42,430 bases of DNA from Acidobacteriota bacterium. Lineage in GTDB: Bacteria > Acidobacteriota > Terriglobia > 2-12-FULL-54-10. The translations under genes were made by a program, and so were the position numbers. Location of the stretch: assembly GCA_009691245.1 (NCBI GenBank), contig SHUM01000027.1:1-42430 (forward strand), given 5' to 3'. Of this stretch, positions 23,484 through 33,000 are shown piece by piece (positions within the stretch are counted from its first letter, which is position 1; each line of letters starts with the position of its first letter). The notes beneath the pieces are model-generated. The model was not told the DNA's origin and ran no database searches. It was given only the letters and a program-made list of their open reading frames with translations.

Positions 23484-24515
23484 TTGCGAATTCCGTGCTG
23501 GTCCGCCATCACACATTTATTCGCAACAGGAGTTCTTGGTGGCGCCCTGCTGACTCAGGTTGGCGCCACCCAGGTGCCTTCCGCAGGAGCTGCCAGCGAG
23601 ACTATTGTGGATGAGGTCAATGTCATCCGCGTCGATGTGTCGGTGGTCAACGTGTTGTGTACCGTCCGGGATCGCAAGGGCGGACTGGTGGACACCTTGG
23701 ACAAAGCGGCCTTCGAGATTCGCGAGGACGGCAAGCCACAGCAGATCGTTTACTTTTCCCGCGAGAATAACATTCCCCTCACCGTGGGGCTGCTCTTTGA
23801 TTCCAGCGTCAGCCAGGAGCGTCTGATTCCCGCCGAGCGTGAGGCCTCGGAGCTATTCTTCAACACTTTCCTTCAACCGCACGATGCGGCGTTTCTCATC
23901 GGGTTCGATGCCTCTGTTGAACTGCTTCAGGATGTATCCAGCAGCAAGGACGATCTGCGCGATGGTCTTGGGCACATTCGCGTGCATGGCGGGTCCCCTG
24001 CCGGCCTCGGACCGTTTCCTAGCATCAGTATCGGCGGAACGCACCTGTTCGACGCAGTTTTTCTGGCGGCTGAAGATGTGATCGCGCGCGAGGCCGGTCG
24101 TAAGGCGCTGATCCTGATAACGGACGGCCAGGATCAGGGCAGTAAAGTATCGCTCGACCGCGCCCTCCGGGCCGCGCATGAAGCCGATGCGATCATCTAT
24201 GGAATTTTATTTGTGGATCAGTCGTTCTACGGTTCGCGCGGCATGGGTGCAGGTTACAGCGGCGATAGCACTCTCCGCAAAATGGCGGAGCAGACCGGTG
24301 GCAGAGTGTTCCGCGCGGATAATGATACCGAACTCAACCGAGCATTTAATGAAATTTCCCAGGAGCTGAGGACGCTGTACAGCATCGGCTATTCGCCCAC
24401 CAACTCCGCCCAGGATGGCAGTTTCCGCAAAATCGATGTCCGCACGAAGACCGGCGGCATGAAGGTCCAGGCCCGCAAAGGCTACTACGCGCTTGATGGA
24501 AGCGAGCTGCGCTAG
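23484..24515 (+). CDS. VWFA-domain protein, acidobacterial type, exported
   Basis: A 343-residue protein with an N-terminal signal segment (residues 8-30). The strand-rich stretch VVNVLCTVRDRKGGLVDTLD and FEIREDGKPQQIVYFSREN is the start of the VWFA-related domain seen repeatedly in Acidobacteria. It continues into a von Willebrand A fold with an incomplete MIDAS: GLLFDSSVSQE in place of DxSxS, a later ALILITDGQDQGSK and DAIIYGILFVDQ. The end GYSPTNSAQDGSFRKIDVRTK, then QARKGYYA is also typical. Role unknown, likely protein binding in the periplasm. The start is TTG 23484 with AGGAGG 7 bases upstream. Confidence 0.86.
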   Translation: MRIPCWSAITHLFATGVLGGALLTQVGATQVPSAGAASETIVDEVNVIRVDVSVVNVLCTVRDRKGGLVDTLDKAAFEIREDGKPQQIVYFSRENNIPLTVGLLFDSSVSQERLIPAEREASELFFNTFLQPHDAAFLIGFDASVELLQDVSSSKDDLRDGLGHIRVHGGSPAGLGPFPSISIGGTHLFDAVFLAAEDVIAREAGRKALILITDGQDQGSKVSLDRALRAAHEADAIIYGILFVDQSFYGSRGMGAGYSGDSTLRKMAEQTGGRVFRADNDTELNRAFNEISQELRTLYSIGYSPTNSAQDGSFRKIDVRTKTGGMKVQARKGYYALDGSELR

Positions 24516-24535
24516 GGTATCCGGCTCTGTAAAAG

Positions 24536-25717
24536 TCAGCGCTCCACAGCCAAGGCAAAAGCATTGCCCCCGCCCAGGCACAGTGCAGCGATGCCGCGCC
24601 GAGCCTGCCGCCGCTCCATCTCGTAAAGCAGAGTGGTCAGAATACGTGCGCCGCTGGCTCCAATCGGGTGGCCTAGCGCGACAGCTCCACCATTGACGTT
24701 CACTCGTTCCGGGTCCAGATCGAGTTCACGAATGAGTGCCACCGACTGCACGGAGAAGGCCTCGTTTAGTTCGTATAGATCCACTTCATTCCGCATCCAG
24801 CCGGTCTTCCTGAGAATTTTTTCGATAGCCACAACCGGGGCCATCATCACCATCATCGGTTCGATACCGCTGGCAGCCTGCGCTACCACGCGCGCCAATG
24901 GGCGTAATCCATGTTTCTCCGCCAAGGACTGCGAGGTCACCACCAGCGCCGCCGCACCATCGTTCATGCCGGAAGCATTGGCGGCCGTAACGGTGCCGTC
25001 TCTTTGGAAGACAGGCTGCAAGGCGCGCATGGCCTCCAGACTCACATCCGCGCGCGGGGATTCATCGCGATCCACTGTCTTGGGCACTCCTTTCTTGGAT
25101 GGGAGCGGTACGGAAAGAATCTCCGCGTGGAAGCGTCCGGCATCAATCGCGGCCATTGCTTTGCGATGACTGTGGAACGCGTACTGATCCTGCTGCTCGC
25201 GCGTAATGCCGTACTTCTCCGCGACGGCCTCTCCGGTGCAGCCCATGTGACAGTTGTGAAAAGCATCGGTTAGCCCGTCGAAGACCACTGAGTCGATCAT
25301 TTCGCCGTGGCCGAGCCGGTAGCCGTCGCGCATCTTGCGCAGCAGAAGAGGCGCGTTGGACATGGACTCCATGCCGCCGGCGACGATCATCTCACTGTCG
25401 CCGCATTGGATCGCCTGCGCGGCCAGCCCAACGGCCTTCAAACTCGACCCGCAGACTTTATTGATGGTCATCGCCGCCGCTTTGTCCGGGATGCCGCCGT
25501 GCCGCGCCGTCTGCCGCGCCGGATTCTGTCCCAGCCCAGCCGAGATCACATTGCCCATGATCACTTCCTCGATCAGCTCCGGGGGCACACCCGCGCGCGT
25601 TACAGCCTCGCGCACCACCAGCGCGCCCAGCTCCGTGGCGGACAGCTCAGCCAAAGCGCCAAGAAATTTTCCCACCGGCGTGCGCACGGCGCTCAATATT
25701 ACCGGTTGATCATTCAT
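24536..25717 (-). CDS. atoB: Acetyl-CoA C-acetyltransferase (thiolase)
   Basis: A 393-residue thiolase. The nucleophile C89 lies in [12 protein letters not shown], the second-site His H350 in [12 protein letters not shown], and the acid/base C380 in [14 protein letters not shown]. Size and motifs fit biosynthetic/degradative acetoacetyl-CoA thiolases that split acetoacetyl-CoA into two acetyl-CoA, or do the reverse. The ATG at 25715-25717 follows AGAGG; an upstream in-frame reading to 25753 is unlikely. It stands alone here, 8 kb from the plus-strand acyl-CoA operon (33508-41612), for which it would supply the last step. A broader-range 3-ketoacyl-CoA thiolase cannot be excluded. Confidence 0.93.
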   Translation of the reverse strand: MNDQPVILSAVRTPVGKFLGALAELSATELGALVVREAVTRAGVPPELIEEVIMGNVISAGLGQNPARQTARHGGIPDKAAAMTINKVCGSSLKAVGLAAQAIQCGDSEMIVAGGMESMSNAPLLLRKMRDGYRLGHGEMIDSVVFDGLTDAFHNCHMGCTGEAVAEKYGITREQQDQYAFHSHRKAMAAIDAGRFHAEILSVPLPSKKGVPKTVDRDESPRADVSLEAMRALQPVFQRDGTVTAANASGMNDGAAALVVTSQSLAEKHGLRPLARVVAQAASGIEPMMVMMAPVVAIEKILRKTGWMRNEVDLYELNEAFSVQSVALIRELDLDPERVNVNGGAVALGHPIGASGARILTTLLYEMERRQARRGIAALCLGGGNAFALAVER

Positions 25718-25868
25718 GATGGGAACCTCTTCAGAGCAGTCTTCGCCGTCCATATTAACATTTCAGATGACGGCTGCGGGTCACAGCAGAATTTTTAACT
25801 CGAGTGGCTGGAGTGAAGCTTGGGGACATGGTAATATGGTTGGCAGGTAGAGTAGTTACAACCAATGT

Positions 25869-25944
25869 GGGCGGCTAGCTCAGCTGGGAGAGCGCTGCGT
25901 TCGCAATGCAGAGGCCGCCGGTTCGATCCCGGCGCCGTCCACCA
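25869..25944 (+). tRNA. tRNA-Ala (CGC)
   Basis: A complete 76-nt cloverleaf: acceptor GGGCGGC/GCCGTCC with one G-T pair, D arm GCTC/GAGC, anticodon stem CTGCG/TGCAG with loop TTCGCAA (anticodon CGC), T arm CCGGTTCGATCCCGG, and encoded ACCA end. CGC reads GCG alanine codons. Its 3' side is a likely integration site: a tyrosine-recombinase gene converges on it and uses its antisense strand for its last codons. Confidence 0.95.
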
Positions 25945-26630
25945 TATTCTTCAATAACTTCCGGGATAACCGTTTCCGTGAAAACTCCATTTGTGTCGTG
26001 CTTTGTGTCATAACCTACTGGCTCATCCTTGGGTTGGGCCGCTGGCGTGCGGTTCAGGGAGTCCAGGGCGCGGCGCTTCGCGTCCAGCCGAACGTGCGAA
26101 TAATGCTCCAGCATCTTCCGGGAGACGTGGCCAGCGATGGACATGATTACAGTCTCCGGGGTCTCCGATTCAGCAAGCTCGGTGATCGAATGATGGCGCA
26201 GATCGTGGAAGCGAAAGCCGGGAATACCGGCTAGCTTGGTGATCCGCCTCCAGGCCGAGCGCCAGCCATGTGCTGGCTTTGTCGGATCAACGTGTCCCGT
26301 CTCGCAGGCTGGAAAGGCGAAGTGATCCGGCTCTGTTGAGCCAAGTTGTTTACCGCGCTCGCGCAACTCCATCATTGCCTGCCACGCCTCGTGGTTGAGC
26401 GGTATGACGCGCTCGCCCGCCTCCGTCTTGCTATGGCGGATCGTGAGCGTCTTCTCGAAGAAGTTAATATCCCGCCACTGAAGGCCCTTAATCTCGCAAC
26501 CGCGCATGGTGGTATTCAATGCCAGAGTCATCGCCAGCCGCGCGCCCTGCCAGCCTTCCTGGGACGCAGCGGACTTCTGTAGCTTGATCTTTTCCCCGTG
26601 GCTTAGAGAACGAGAACTCCAGCGATGCAA
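25875..26630 (-). CDS. Tyrosine recombinase (integrase), N-terminally truncated
   Basis: A 251-residue reading frame containing the whole catalytic domain: R43 in TMRGCEIKGL, the K in RHSKTEAGER, H-x-x-R in HDLRHHSI, the GHVS histidine and the Tyr of LEHYSHV. The arm and core-binding domains, normally about 150 residues before SLSHGEK, are missing: an in-frame TAG lies shortly upstream and the only start is a TTG near 26630. It is therefore probably a remnant of an integrated element. The last 23 residues are encoded by the complement of the tRNA-Ala gene and the stop codon lies in its acceptor/D junction, showing that the attachment site joined tRNA and element. A neighbouring element is no longer evident. 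Confidence 0.82.
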   Translation of the reverse strand: MHRWSSRSLSHGEKIKLQKSAASQEGWQGARLAMTLALNTTMRGCEIKGLQWRDINFFEKTLTIRHSKTEAGERVIPLNHEAWQAMMELRERGKQLGSTEPDHFAFPACETGHVDPTKPAHGWRSAWRRITKLAGIPGFRFHDLRHHSITELAESETPETVIMSIAGHVSRKMLEHYSHVRLDAKRRALDSLNRTPAAQPKDEPVGYDTKHDTNGVFTETVIPEVIEEYGGRRRDRTGGLCIANAALSQLS

Positions 26631-27002
26631 GCCGGACTCGTCACAAAGCGACTAACCTTCCGCGATGTATTCATGTCCGTATCGCTTTTCTTGCGCTTAA
26701 CGCTGATCATTTTCCATGTCATCTGGGAGAGGGAATCTTACCCAGGGGAAATTCCGCCGATTTCTATTGCAGCCTAACAACACTGGATGGCGGAAGCACC
26801 CGGTCGGTGATGATCGCCAATTCGCGCGGCGCTGCGTTGCCCGTCTCGGCGGCGGTCATCACCTCACATCGGTAAAAATCCGCTTGGATTTCTTGAAAAT
26901 ATTCGCCCGCCGGATTCGCGGAATTCGCGGCGGTGACCAAATCATCTACTTCTCAGGTTTTTTCCACTCCCGCGGAACTTGCGGTTTCCGCGGTCAAGCG
27001 TA
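26631..27002. other. Gap of 372 bp without a recognisable gene
   Basis: Between the truncated integrase and the amidohydrolase end. No reading frame on either strand shows family motifs, and I saw no second copy of the tRNA-Ala 3' end that would mark the other attachment site. It may be the eroded interior of the integrated element. Confidence 0.6.
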
Positions 27003-28793
27003 TTACCAGGTGCTGGCTCCGACGGGTTGCGCGCCGATTTCCTGGGCCAGCGCGGAAACCAGATGCACCGTTTTTCCGCCCACCACGGTCATCAGAACTT
27101 TGGTATTGGGAATGTCGTTCTCGGGGATCGCGAGGAAGTCGCGGTCGAGCACAATGAAGTCCGCGTACTTTCCCGCCTCCAGCGTTCCCAGGACTTTCTC
27201 CCTCAGCAGATAGTAGCCGCCCCAGCGGGTCAGCGCCTTCAACTGCGTAACCCGATCGGTTCGCTCCGCCGGGCCATAAACTTTCTGGTCCTTGTCATTG
27301 AAGCGGGTCATGCCTCGATTGATGAAGAAGAAGACCTTCTCCGGAATCCAGCGGTCAATCTCAAAGGTGTGCATCACCCCGGCATCGTTCACGCTTTTTC
27401 TGGGGACGGTCCAATTGGCGTACTCCACTCCGTAATTGCGCACGCGGAAGGTCATGTCGTAATCGGTGCGATCCTCCCACAGCACGGTGTTGATCATGCT
27501 GGTCATCATGCCCAGATTCTTGAGGACCGGAATCTGGTCCGGGCGCGGCGCGCCGGAGGAGTGGTCGAAGGCGTGGCGCTTGGCGCGGATGTCGTCCAGC
27601 GACATGCCGGCCTCCTTGCTGGCCTTCACGATCGAGTCCATGAAGTAGTCAATGTCCTTGTCGCCGCCCGTGTGCATGGTGGCGATGCGTCCGCCGGCGC
27701 GAATGATGCGGTCCAGCGTTTCGCGATCCTTGCTGCCGGGCGTGAAGCTGCAGGTCTCCTTGGCCTTCACCTCCGGCTTGGCGTTGATGGTGGTGCATCC
27801 GCCGCCGGCGCCCGACCAGATGCCCACGTTCCAGAAGTAATCGCTGCCGCTGCCGAGCAGGCCCGCGACGTAACTCAGCGTATCCACGCTCATGTCAGTT
27901 CCGGTGTAGGCCCAGCCCATGCGCGCCGGCAACTCATTTCTGCGATCCAGATATGCCAGCGCCTGAAAATTGCCGTAGGCATAGGTGGAGGATCCAAAGG
28001 TGGTGATGCCGTTGGAGGCCCAATACTCAAGGGTGGCCTTCAGCAGCGCCGCCATCTGCGGCGTGCGGCCCTTGAAGAGCACGTCCGGCTCAAATTCACG
28101 ACCGCTGCGCTCAGTCGTCTCGGGATGAACTTTGCGCGCCTCCTCGAGTCCTTTGGTGTTCAGCAGCACCTGCTCGCCGATGGGCCAGGAGTTGCGCACT
28201 CGCGCCGGATTATTCGGAACCAGTTGGTCCAGCTTGGCGCGCGTTACCAGCTTGGGAAACGTGGCGTAGAGTTCATTGGCATATTCAAAGTCCGGCCCCC
28301 AGGTGAAACTGAGCCACACCCATTGACCCGGCTTGGCCTTAGCCGCGAGATCCTTCAGCGCGGTTTCCCACTGCGCGATCTGCTGCGCGGCGGTGCCGGT
28401 CAGGTAGCGAAATACGATGAAGTCGTTCTGCTCGGGGATGGCGCGCTTCATCGACACCTGATCAATCAGCGCCCAATCGGTGGGATGCTCGTGCGTCATG
28501 ATGAATCCCGGCAGCACGGTGCGCCCCTTCAGATCCACCTGCCTGGTTTGCGGGCCGGCCAGCGCGCGCACGTCGGCGCTTGTTCCGGTCGAGAGTATCT
28601 TGCCGTCACGGATCGCCATGGCCTGCACGATGCTGCCGACATTCGCGGTGAACGTCGGATCGTCCATGGTTACGATCTTGCCGTTATGCACGATCAAGTC
28701 GGGATAGCCAAGCTTGGCGGCGATTCCGCGCTCCTGGGCCGATGCACACACGCTGCCGAGGAGCATCCCCAGCACCAAGACAACGATTCGCAT
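27003..28793 (-). CDS. Amidohydrolase family protein (YtcJ-like), exported
   Basis: A 596-residue metal-dependent hydrolase of the Amidohydrolase_3 type. Residues 1-20 are a signal peptide (ends ASAQ). The beta-sandwich opening IVHNGKIVTMDDP leads into GRTVLPGFIMTHEHPTDW, where the HEH replaces the HxH metal motif. Later metal-site candidates are IATMHTGGDKDIDY and KRHAFDHSSGAP, and the end is the typical EAGKYADFIVLDRDFLAIPE. Large inserts, such as the Cys-containing GCTTINAKPEVKAKETC, fit a periplasmic enzyme. It is the third gene of a TonB receptor, deacetylase, amidohydrolase row, although an inverted repeat lies in front of it. The amide or lactam substrate is unknown. Confidence 0.85.
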   Translation of the reverse strand: MRIVVLVLGMLLGSVCASAQERGIAAKLGYPDLIVHNGKIVTMDDPTFTANVGSIVQAMAIRDGKILSTGTSADVRALAGPQTRQVDLKGRTVLPGFIMTHEHPTDWALIDQVSMKRAIPEQNDFIVFRYLTGTAAQQIAQWETALKDLAAKAKPGQWVWLSFTWGPDFEYANELYATFPKLVTRAKLDQLVPNNPARVRNSWPIGEQVLLNTKGLEEARKVHPETTERSGREFEPDVLFKGRTPQMAALLKATLEYWASNGITTFGSSTYAYGNFQALAYLDRRNELPARMGWAYTGTDMSVDTLSYVAGLLGSGSDYFWNVGIWSGAGGGCTTINAKPEVKAKETCSFTPGSKDRETLDRIIRAGGRIATMHTGGDKDIDYFMDSIVKASKEAGMSLDDIRAKRHAFDHSSGAPRPDQIPVLKNLGMMTSMINTVLWEDRTDYDMTFRVRNYGVEYANWTVPRKSVNDAGVMHTFEIDRWIPEKVFFFINRGMTRFNDKDQKVYGPAERTDRVTQLKALTRWGGYYLLREKVLGTLEAGKYADFIVLDRDFLAIPENDIPNTKVLMTVVGGKTVHLVSALAQEIGAQPVGASTW

Positions 28794-28880
28794 AACTCCT
28801 CCTTCAATTCACCAAACCGGCCATTGCACCAAGCCGCCATTGCCGACCAGCCAGCTCATTTTTACTTTTGGTATAGCCCG

Positions 28881-29015
28881 ATCCGAGCCGCGCCAGTCAT
28901 GGCGCGTCCACGATGTACGAAAATACGATGTACGAAAATCTGAATGCTCCTAAACGCGAAACATTGGTAGCGTGCCCGATTCTGGTGGACGCGCCATGAC
29001 TGGCGCGGCTCGGAT
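28881..29015. repeat. REP-like inverted repeat, copy B (31-bp perfect arms)
   Basis: Arms 28881-28911 and 28985-29015 are exact reverse complements (core GCCGCGCCAGTCATGGCGCG). The 73-base middle begins with a tandem pair of ACGATGTACGAAAAT (28910-28939). The outer flank ATCCGAGCC / GGCTCGGATACGCCAA matches the ends of the elements at 6842 and 41637. It fills the gap between the deacetylase and amidohydrolase genes. Confidence 0.92.
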
Positions 29016-29034
29016 ACGCCAATGCAGGATTGCT

Positions 29035-30039
29035 CTACACCGTCATGAAGTTCTTCATCCAGTGCTCGGCGATGTCCTGGTAGCGCGCCACCCAAACATC
29101 CTGATGCTTGCGCACATGCTCGAAGAAGCGATCATGCACGCCGATGCGATCGGGAATTGCCGAGCGCATGGGATGGATGCCGTAAGTCAGCGCCTGCGGA
29201 TATTCCTCGCGGCCCAGCTTGTAATAAGAATCGAAGAAGTCCTTCACAAACTCATAGGCATCGTTGCCGCTGCGGAAGCCCTTCAGGCTGGTAACTTCCG
29301 GGAAAATCGCGAAGTCGTTGCTGGTCATGGTACGGTGCGGGATGACCACGATCTTCTTGCCATTCTTCGTCTTGATTCCATAAGGCAGGTCGTCGCCTTT
29401 CAGATCGCCGAACCAGAGATAGCCGGCATCGGCGAGCAGGTCCGGCGTGCGGTCGGTACACTTCGCGCCGGGGCTGATCCATCCCACTGGCTTCTTGCCA
29501 ATCACTTTCTCCACCAACTGCGAGGCGCGCTGAATGTCCATGCGCTCGGCTTCCGCGTTGAGATGCGGAGGCGGCACGCCCTGATCGAAGCTGCGCCCGA
29601 CGATCTCGTGGCCCTTGCTGTAGAGTTCGCGGAACAGGTCCGGGTATTTATCCACCATGCCTGAGCTGGGGAAGATGGACGCCTTGATGCCGTGCTTGTC
29701 AAGCAGCTTGGCGGCGCGCCACACGCCCACGGTGAAAGTGTACTGATCCTGCTCGGACTCGAGCGAGAGATCGCGCTTGTACACGGCCTGCGGATCGGCC
29801 AGCGGACGGTTGGCGCTCCACTCCGCGGTCAGATAAACATGCAGGCACAGCGGCCCGCCGTTGGGCCAGTGGATGCGTCCGGGCCGGTCGCGATACGGAA
29901 TGCGAATCTCCTCGAACGGCCAGCTCGGCCACGGCCCGGCAGCGCCGCCCTCCAGCTTAGTCTGTGCCGGCGCCTTGCGAATGGCCGCCAGCGCCGCTCC
30001 GGCAAAGGCGAAGGCCTTGAATATGTCTCTACGTTGCAT
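29035..30039 (-). CDS. Polysaccharide-deacetylase-fold protein (PuuE-like), Tat leader
   Basis: A 334-residue NodB-fold protein. The N-terminus MQRRDIFKAFAFAGAA is a twin-arginine leader, so export folded is expected. The domain follows the PuuE/allantoinase-like subgroup: GIKASIFPSSGMVDKYPDLFREL, KGHEIVGRSFDQ, IGKKPVGWISPGAKCTDRTPDLL and GYLWFGDLKGDDLPYGI. The catalytic TFDD and HxxxH motifs of true deacetylases are absent (YLTAEW and RSFDQ in their place), so zinc-dependent deacetylation is doubtful; a cyclic-amide hydrolase role, as in PuuE, or a non-catalytic role is possible. It starts 29 bp after the TonB receptor gene stops, so the two are probably co-transcribed. Confidence 0.78.
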   Translation of the reverse strand: MQRRDIFKAFAFAGAALAAIRKAPAQTKLEGGAAGPWPSWPFEEIRIPYRDRPGRIHWPNGGPLCLHVYLTAEWSANRPLADPQAVYKRDLSLESEQDQYTFTVGVWRAAKLLDKHGIKASIFPSSGMVDKYPDLFRELYSKGHEIVGRSFDQGVPPPHLNAEAERMDIQRASQLVEKVIGKKPVGWISPGAKCTDRTPDLLADAGYLWFGDLKGDDLPYGIKTKNGKKIVVIPHRTMTSNDFAIFPEVTSLKGFRSGNDAYEFVKDFFDSYYKLGREEYPQALTYGIHPMRSAIPDRIGVHDRFFEHVRKHQDVWVARYQDIAEHWMKNFMTV

Positions 30040-30068
30040 AGCTCACTCTCTCCTCTGTTTCCCTTCGC

Positions 30069-33000
30069 TTAAAAGCTGAACTTCAGGGCAAACTGCACTT
30101 CTCGGCTGGTGGTGGTTGTTCTGGTAATTACTCCCGCATTTTCCTGCCGCGCGCCGGTGGCGGTGAAGAGATTGCCGCCCGGCAATGCGAAGGTCGGATG
30201 ATTGAAGAGGTTGAAGATTTCCGCGCGGAACTGGAAACTCTTGGTCTCGCTTACCGGGAATTTCTTGTACACCGAGAAATCGAAGTTCACCAGCGCGGGA
30301 CCGATCAAGGTGTTGCGGCCTGCGTTGCCGAAAGTGCCGGCGTCCTGCAGGGTGAAAGCCGTGGCGTCAAAATAACGGGTCGGATCGCCGATGAGCGGAT
30401 TGTTGCTGGCTCCCGGCGCCAGGTTCGGGCGATCAGCGCCGCAGTTGGTAGTGACATTGGAACGGCAGAATCCCGTCAGTGCCGTATAGGGGTTGCCACC
30501 CGCCAGGGAGATGATGCCACCCAGGCTCCAGCCGCGCAGGGCGGCGCGGGCCACTGCGCTGTTGCGCTCGCCGGAGGGAACCTCATACAGATAATTCAAC
30601 GTGAAGTTCTGCCGGGCGTCAAAGTCCGACAAGCCTTTGTCGATGCTGTGCAGGAAGGGATTCATGAACAGCGTGGGAGCGCCGCGCGAATCCGCGCCGG
30701 CCTGCGAGGACAGGTTGTCGATGCTCTTGCTCCACACGTAAACCGTCTGAATCTCCAGCCCGTGCGTCGGCCTCATGCGGAAATCCAGTTGCAGCGAGTT
30801 GTAGCGCGAGGCTGCCTCGCTGCTGCGCTCGGTGATGGGATTCAGGCGTGGATTCACCAGCGGAGTGGTCGCCGCGAAGAACATTCTGCCGTCAGGAAGA
30901 ATGGTTGGGAGCCTTGGATTGCCCAGTGAATTGCTCAACAGGCTATAGCCTTTGCTGCCGACATAGCCCACGCGCAGCATTCCGGTGGGAAACAGTTCGC
31001 GTTGAACCTCCAGACTGTAGTGCAGCATGGTGGGAGTCTTGACGCCGTCATACTGCACGTGGCTGCCGGTGGGCAGGCTCGACGAGATGGGGAAGCCCAA
31101 GCCCTGCTGCACCAGAAACTCATTCGGGAACACTGGCTGCCGGGCGGGCGGCTGAATGGTCAGCGTGCCGCGGTACTGCGGAGCGGGCTGCACGAAAATG
31201 CCATAATCACGACCAAGCCACAGGTTGTGATACAGGCCGAAGCCCGAGCGGATGCTGGTCTTGCCGTCCCCGGAGACGTCCCAGGCCAAACCGACACGCG
31301 GCGCGAATTGGTTCTTGGTAACATTGAACAGCACCGGCGTGAGTGTGGCATCGGGATCGCGGGCGAGGCTCAGGAAGGCCGCCGTGTGGCCGGCGCGGCG
31401 GTCGCGCGGCGAGGTAACGAACTCGTGCCGCAAGCCAAGGTTGAGCGTCAGGCGCGGCAGGATTTTGAAGTCGTCCGCCACATACCAGCCGAGATAGTGC
31501 TGGTAGTAGTCGCCGCTGGGATCGCGGCTTGGCAGATCAGCGGTGAAGCGCGCGGGCTGGCCGGCCAGGAATGACTCGATGCTGGTAAACGTATAGGAGC
31601 CGCCGGCCACCGTTCCATTGTTGATCCAGTCGCGGATCAACTCATATTCAAAGCCAAACTTTATGGCATGGTCTCCGCGCGTCAGCACCAGGTGGTCATT
31701 CAACTGATAGCCGGTGGTGAACCAGTGGCCGGGCGTCAGGCTGGCCTGTCCGAACGGGGTCAGGGCGGAAGATGCGCCCGCGCCAAAGGTGTTGGAGGTG
31801 GTGCTGAACTCCATGCGCCCGAAGGGCTGGCTGGGGATGAAGGTCAGCGCCTGCTCCGGGAAGTCCGAGCCGGCCAGTGGCACGCTCTTGGGCACCGCGC
31901 GCTTCACGCCCACGCGGGAAATGTTGATCAGCGAGGGGCTCAGGATGCGCGTGTATTGGAAGACGCCGCTGTGCTGCGTGAAGTCGTGCGCGGCGTTGAA
32001 TGATGGCGTGGAGCCGCGCAGGTCGGGGTCCACCGAGCTGGACTCATCGCGCGTGTAGCGGAAATAAATCGAGTCGTTGTCGTTGATGCGATAGTCGAGA
32101 CGCCCCATGCCGTAGTCTTCCTGGGTCGGCTTCTTGAACTGGTAGAGAAAGCGGCCGGTAACTCCGCCGGGCAGGATGCCCGCGTTGGGAAGCTGCATCA
32201 CGTTGGGCGACAGATACGGCATGACTTGAGGCGCCACCGTGATCGTGCCGGTGGGCAGAATCCCACGGCGCGCCGTCTCAGTCAGCACGAAGTTGGTGAA
32301 CGGGCTGCCGCGGCGCTCGCGGAAACCTTCATAGTTGGCCACGAAAAACGCCTTGTCCGTCCTGATAGGCCCGCTGACCACGCCGCCGAACTGATTGCGG
32401 CGCAGGGTGCGCTTCTCGGCGTCGAAGAAGTTCCGGGCGTCCAGCCGGTCGTTGCGCAGGAACTCATAGACCGAGCCATGCATGGTGTTGGTGCCGGAGC
32501 GCGTAACAATGTTGATCACCGCGCCGGCGTTGCGCCCGAACTCGGAGGAGTAGTTGTGCGTGAGCACTTTGAACTCCTGCACCGCGTCCACGCCCAGGAA
32601 CAAGCCCGCCGCGCTGCCGCCGCCGGAGCGGGACCAGTCATTGATCTCGATGCCGTCAAGAATAATATTGTTGGCGTCGATGCGCGCGCCGCTGACCGTC
32701 ATCCGCGTGGAGAAGCTGGTGTTGGCGGTAACCAGCACCTGGCGAAACGCCTGCACGCCAGCCTGCAGCAGCGCCAGTTGATCGAAGCTGCGTCCGTTGA
32801 GCGGCAGCTCGCGAAGCTGGTTGCTGCTGACCAGTCCGGCCAACTGCGCGTTGGTGGTCTCGATGAGCGGGGCTTCCGCCGTTACCACCACCTGCTCGGA
32901 AACATCGCCGAGTTCCATCTGGATGTTCACCACGGCATTCTGCCCGACGACCAGGGTGATGCCCTTGCGCACGAATTCCTTGAATCCGGTGAGCGACACC

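Noticed and set aside
26979-28943. 654-codon open frame on the plus strand opposite the amidohydrolase
   Set aside because: Mirror of a real gene; composition rich in His, Val and Arg without motifs, as expected from antisense of a high-GC gene.
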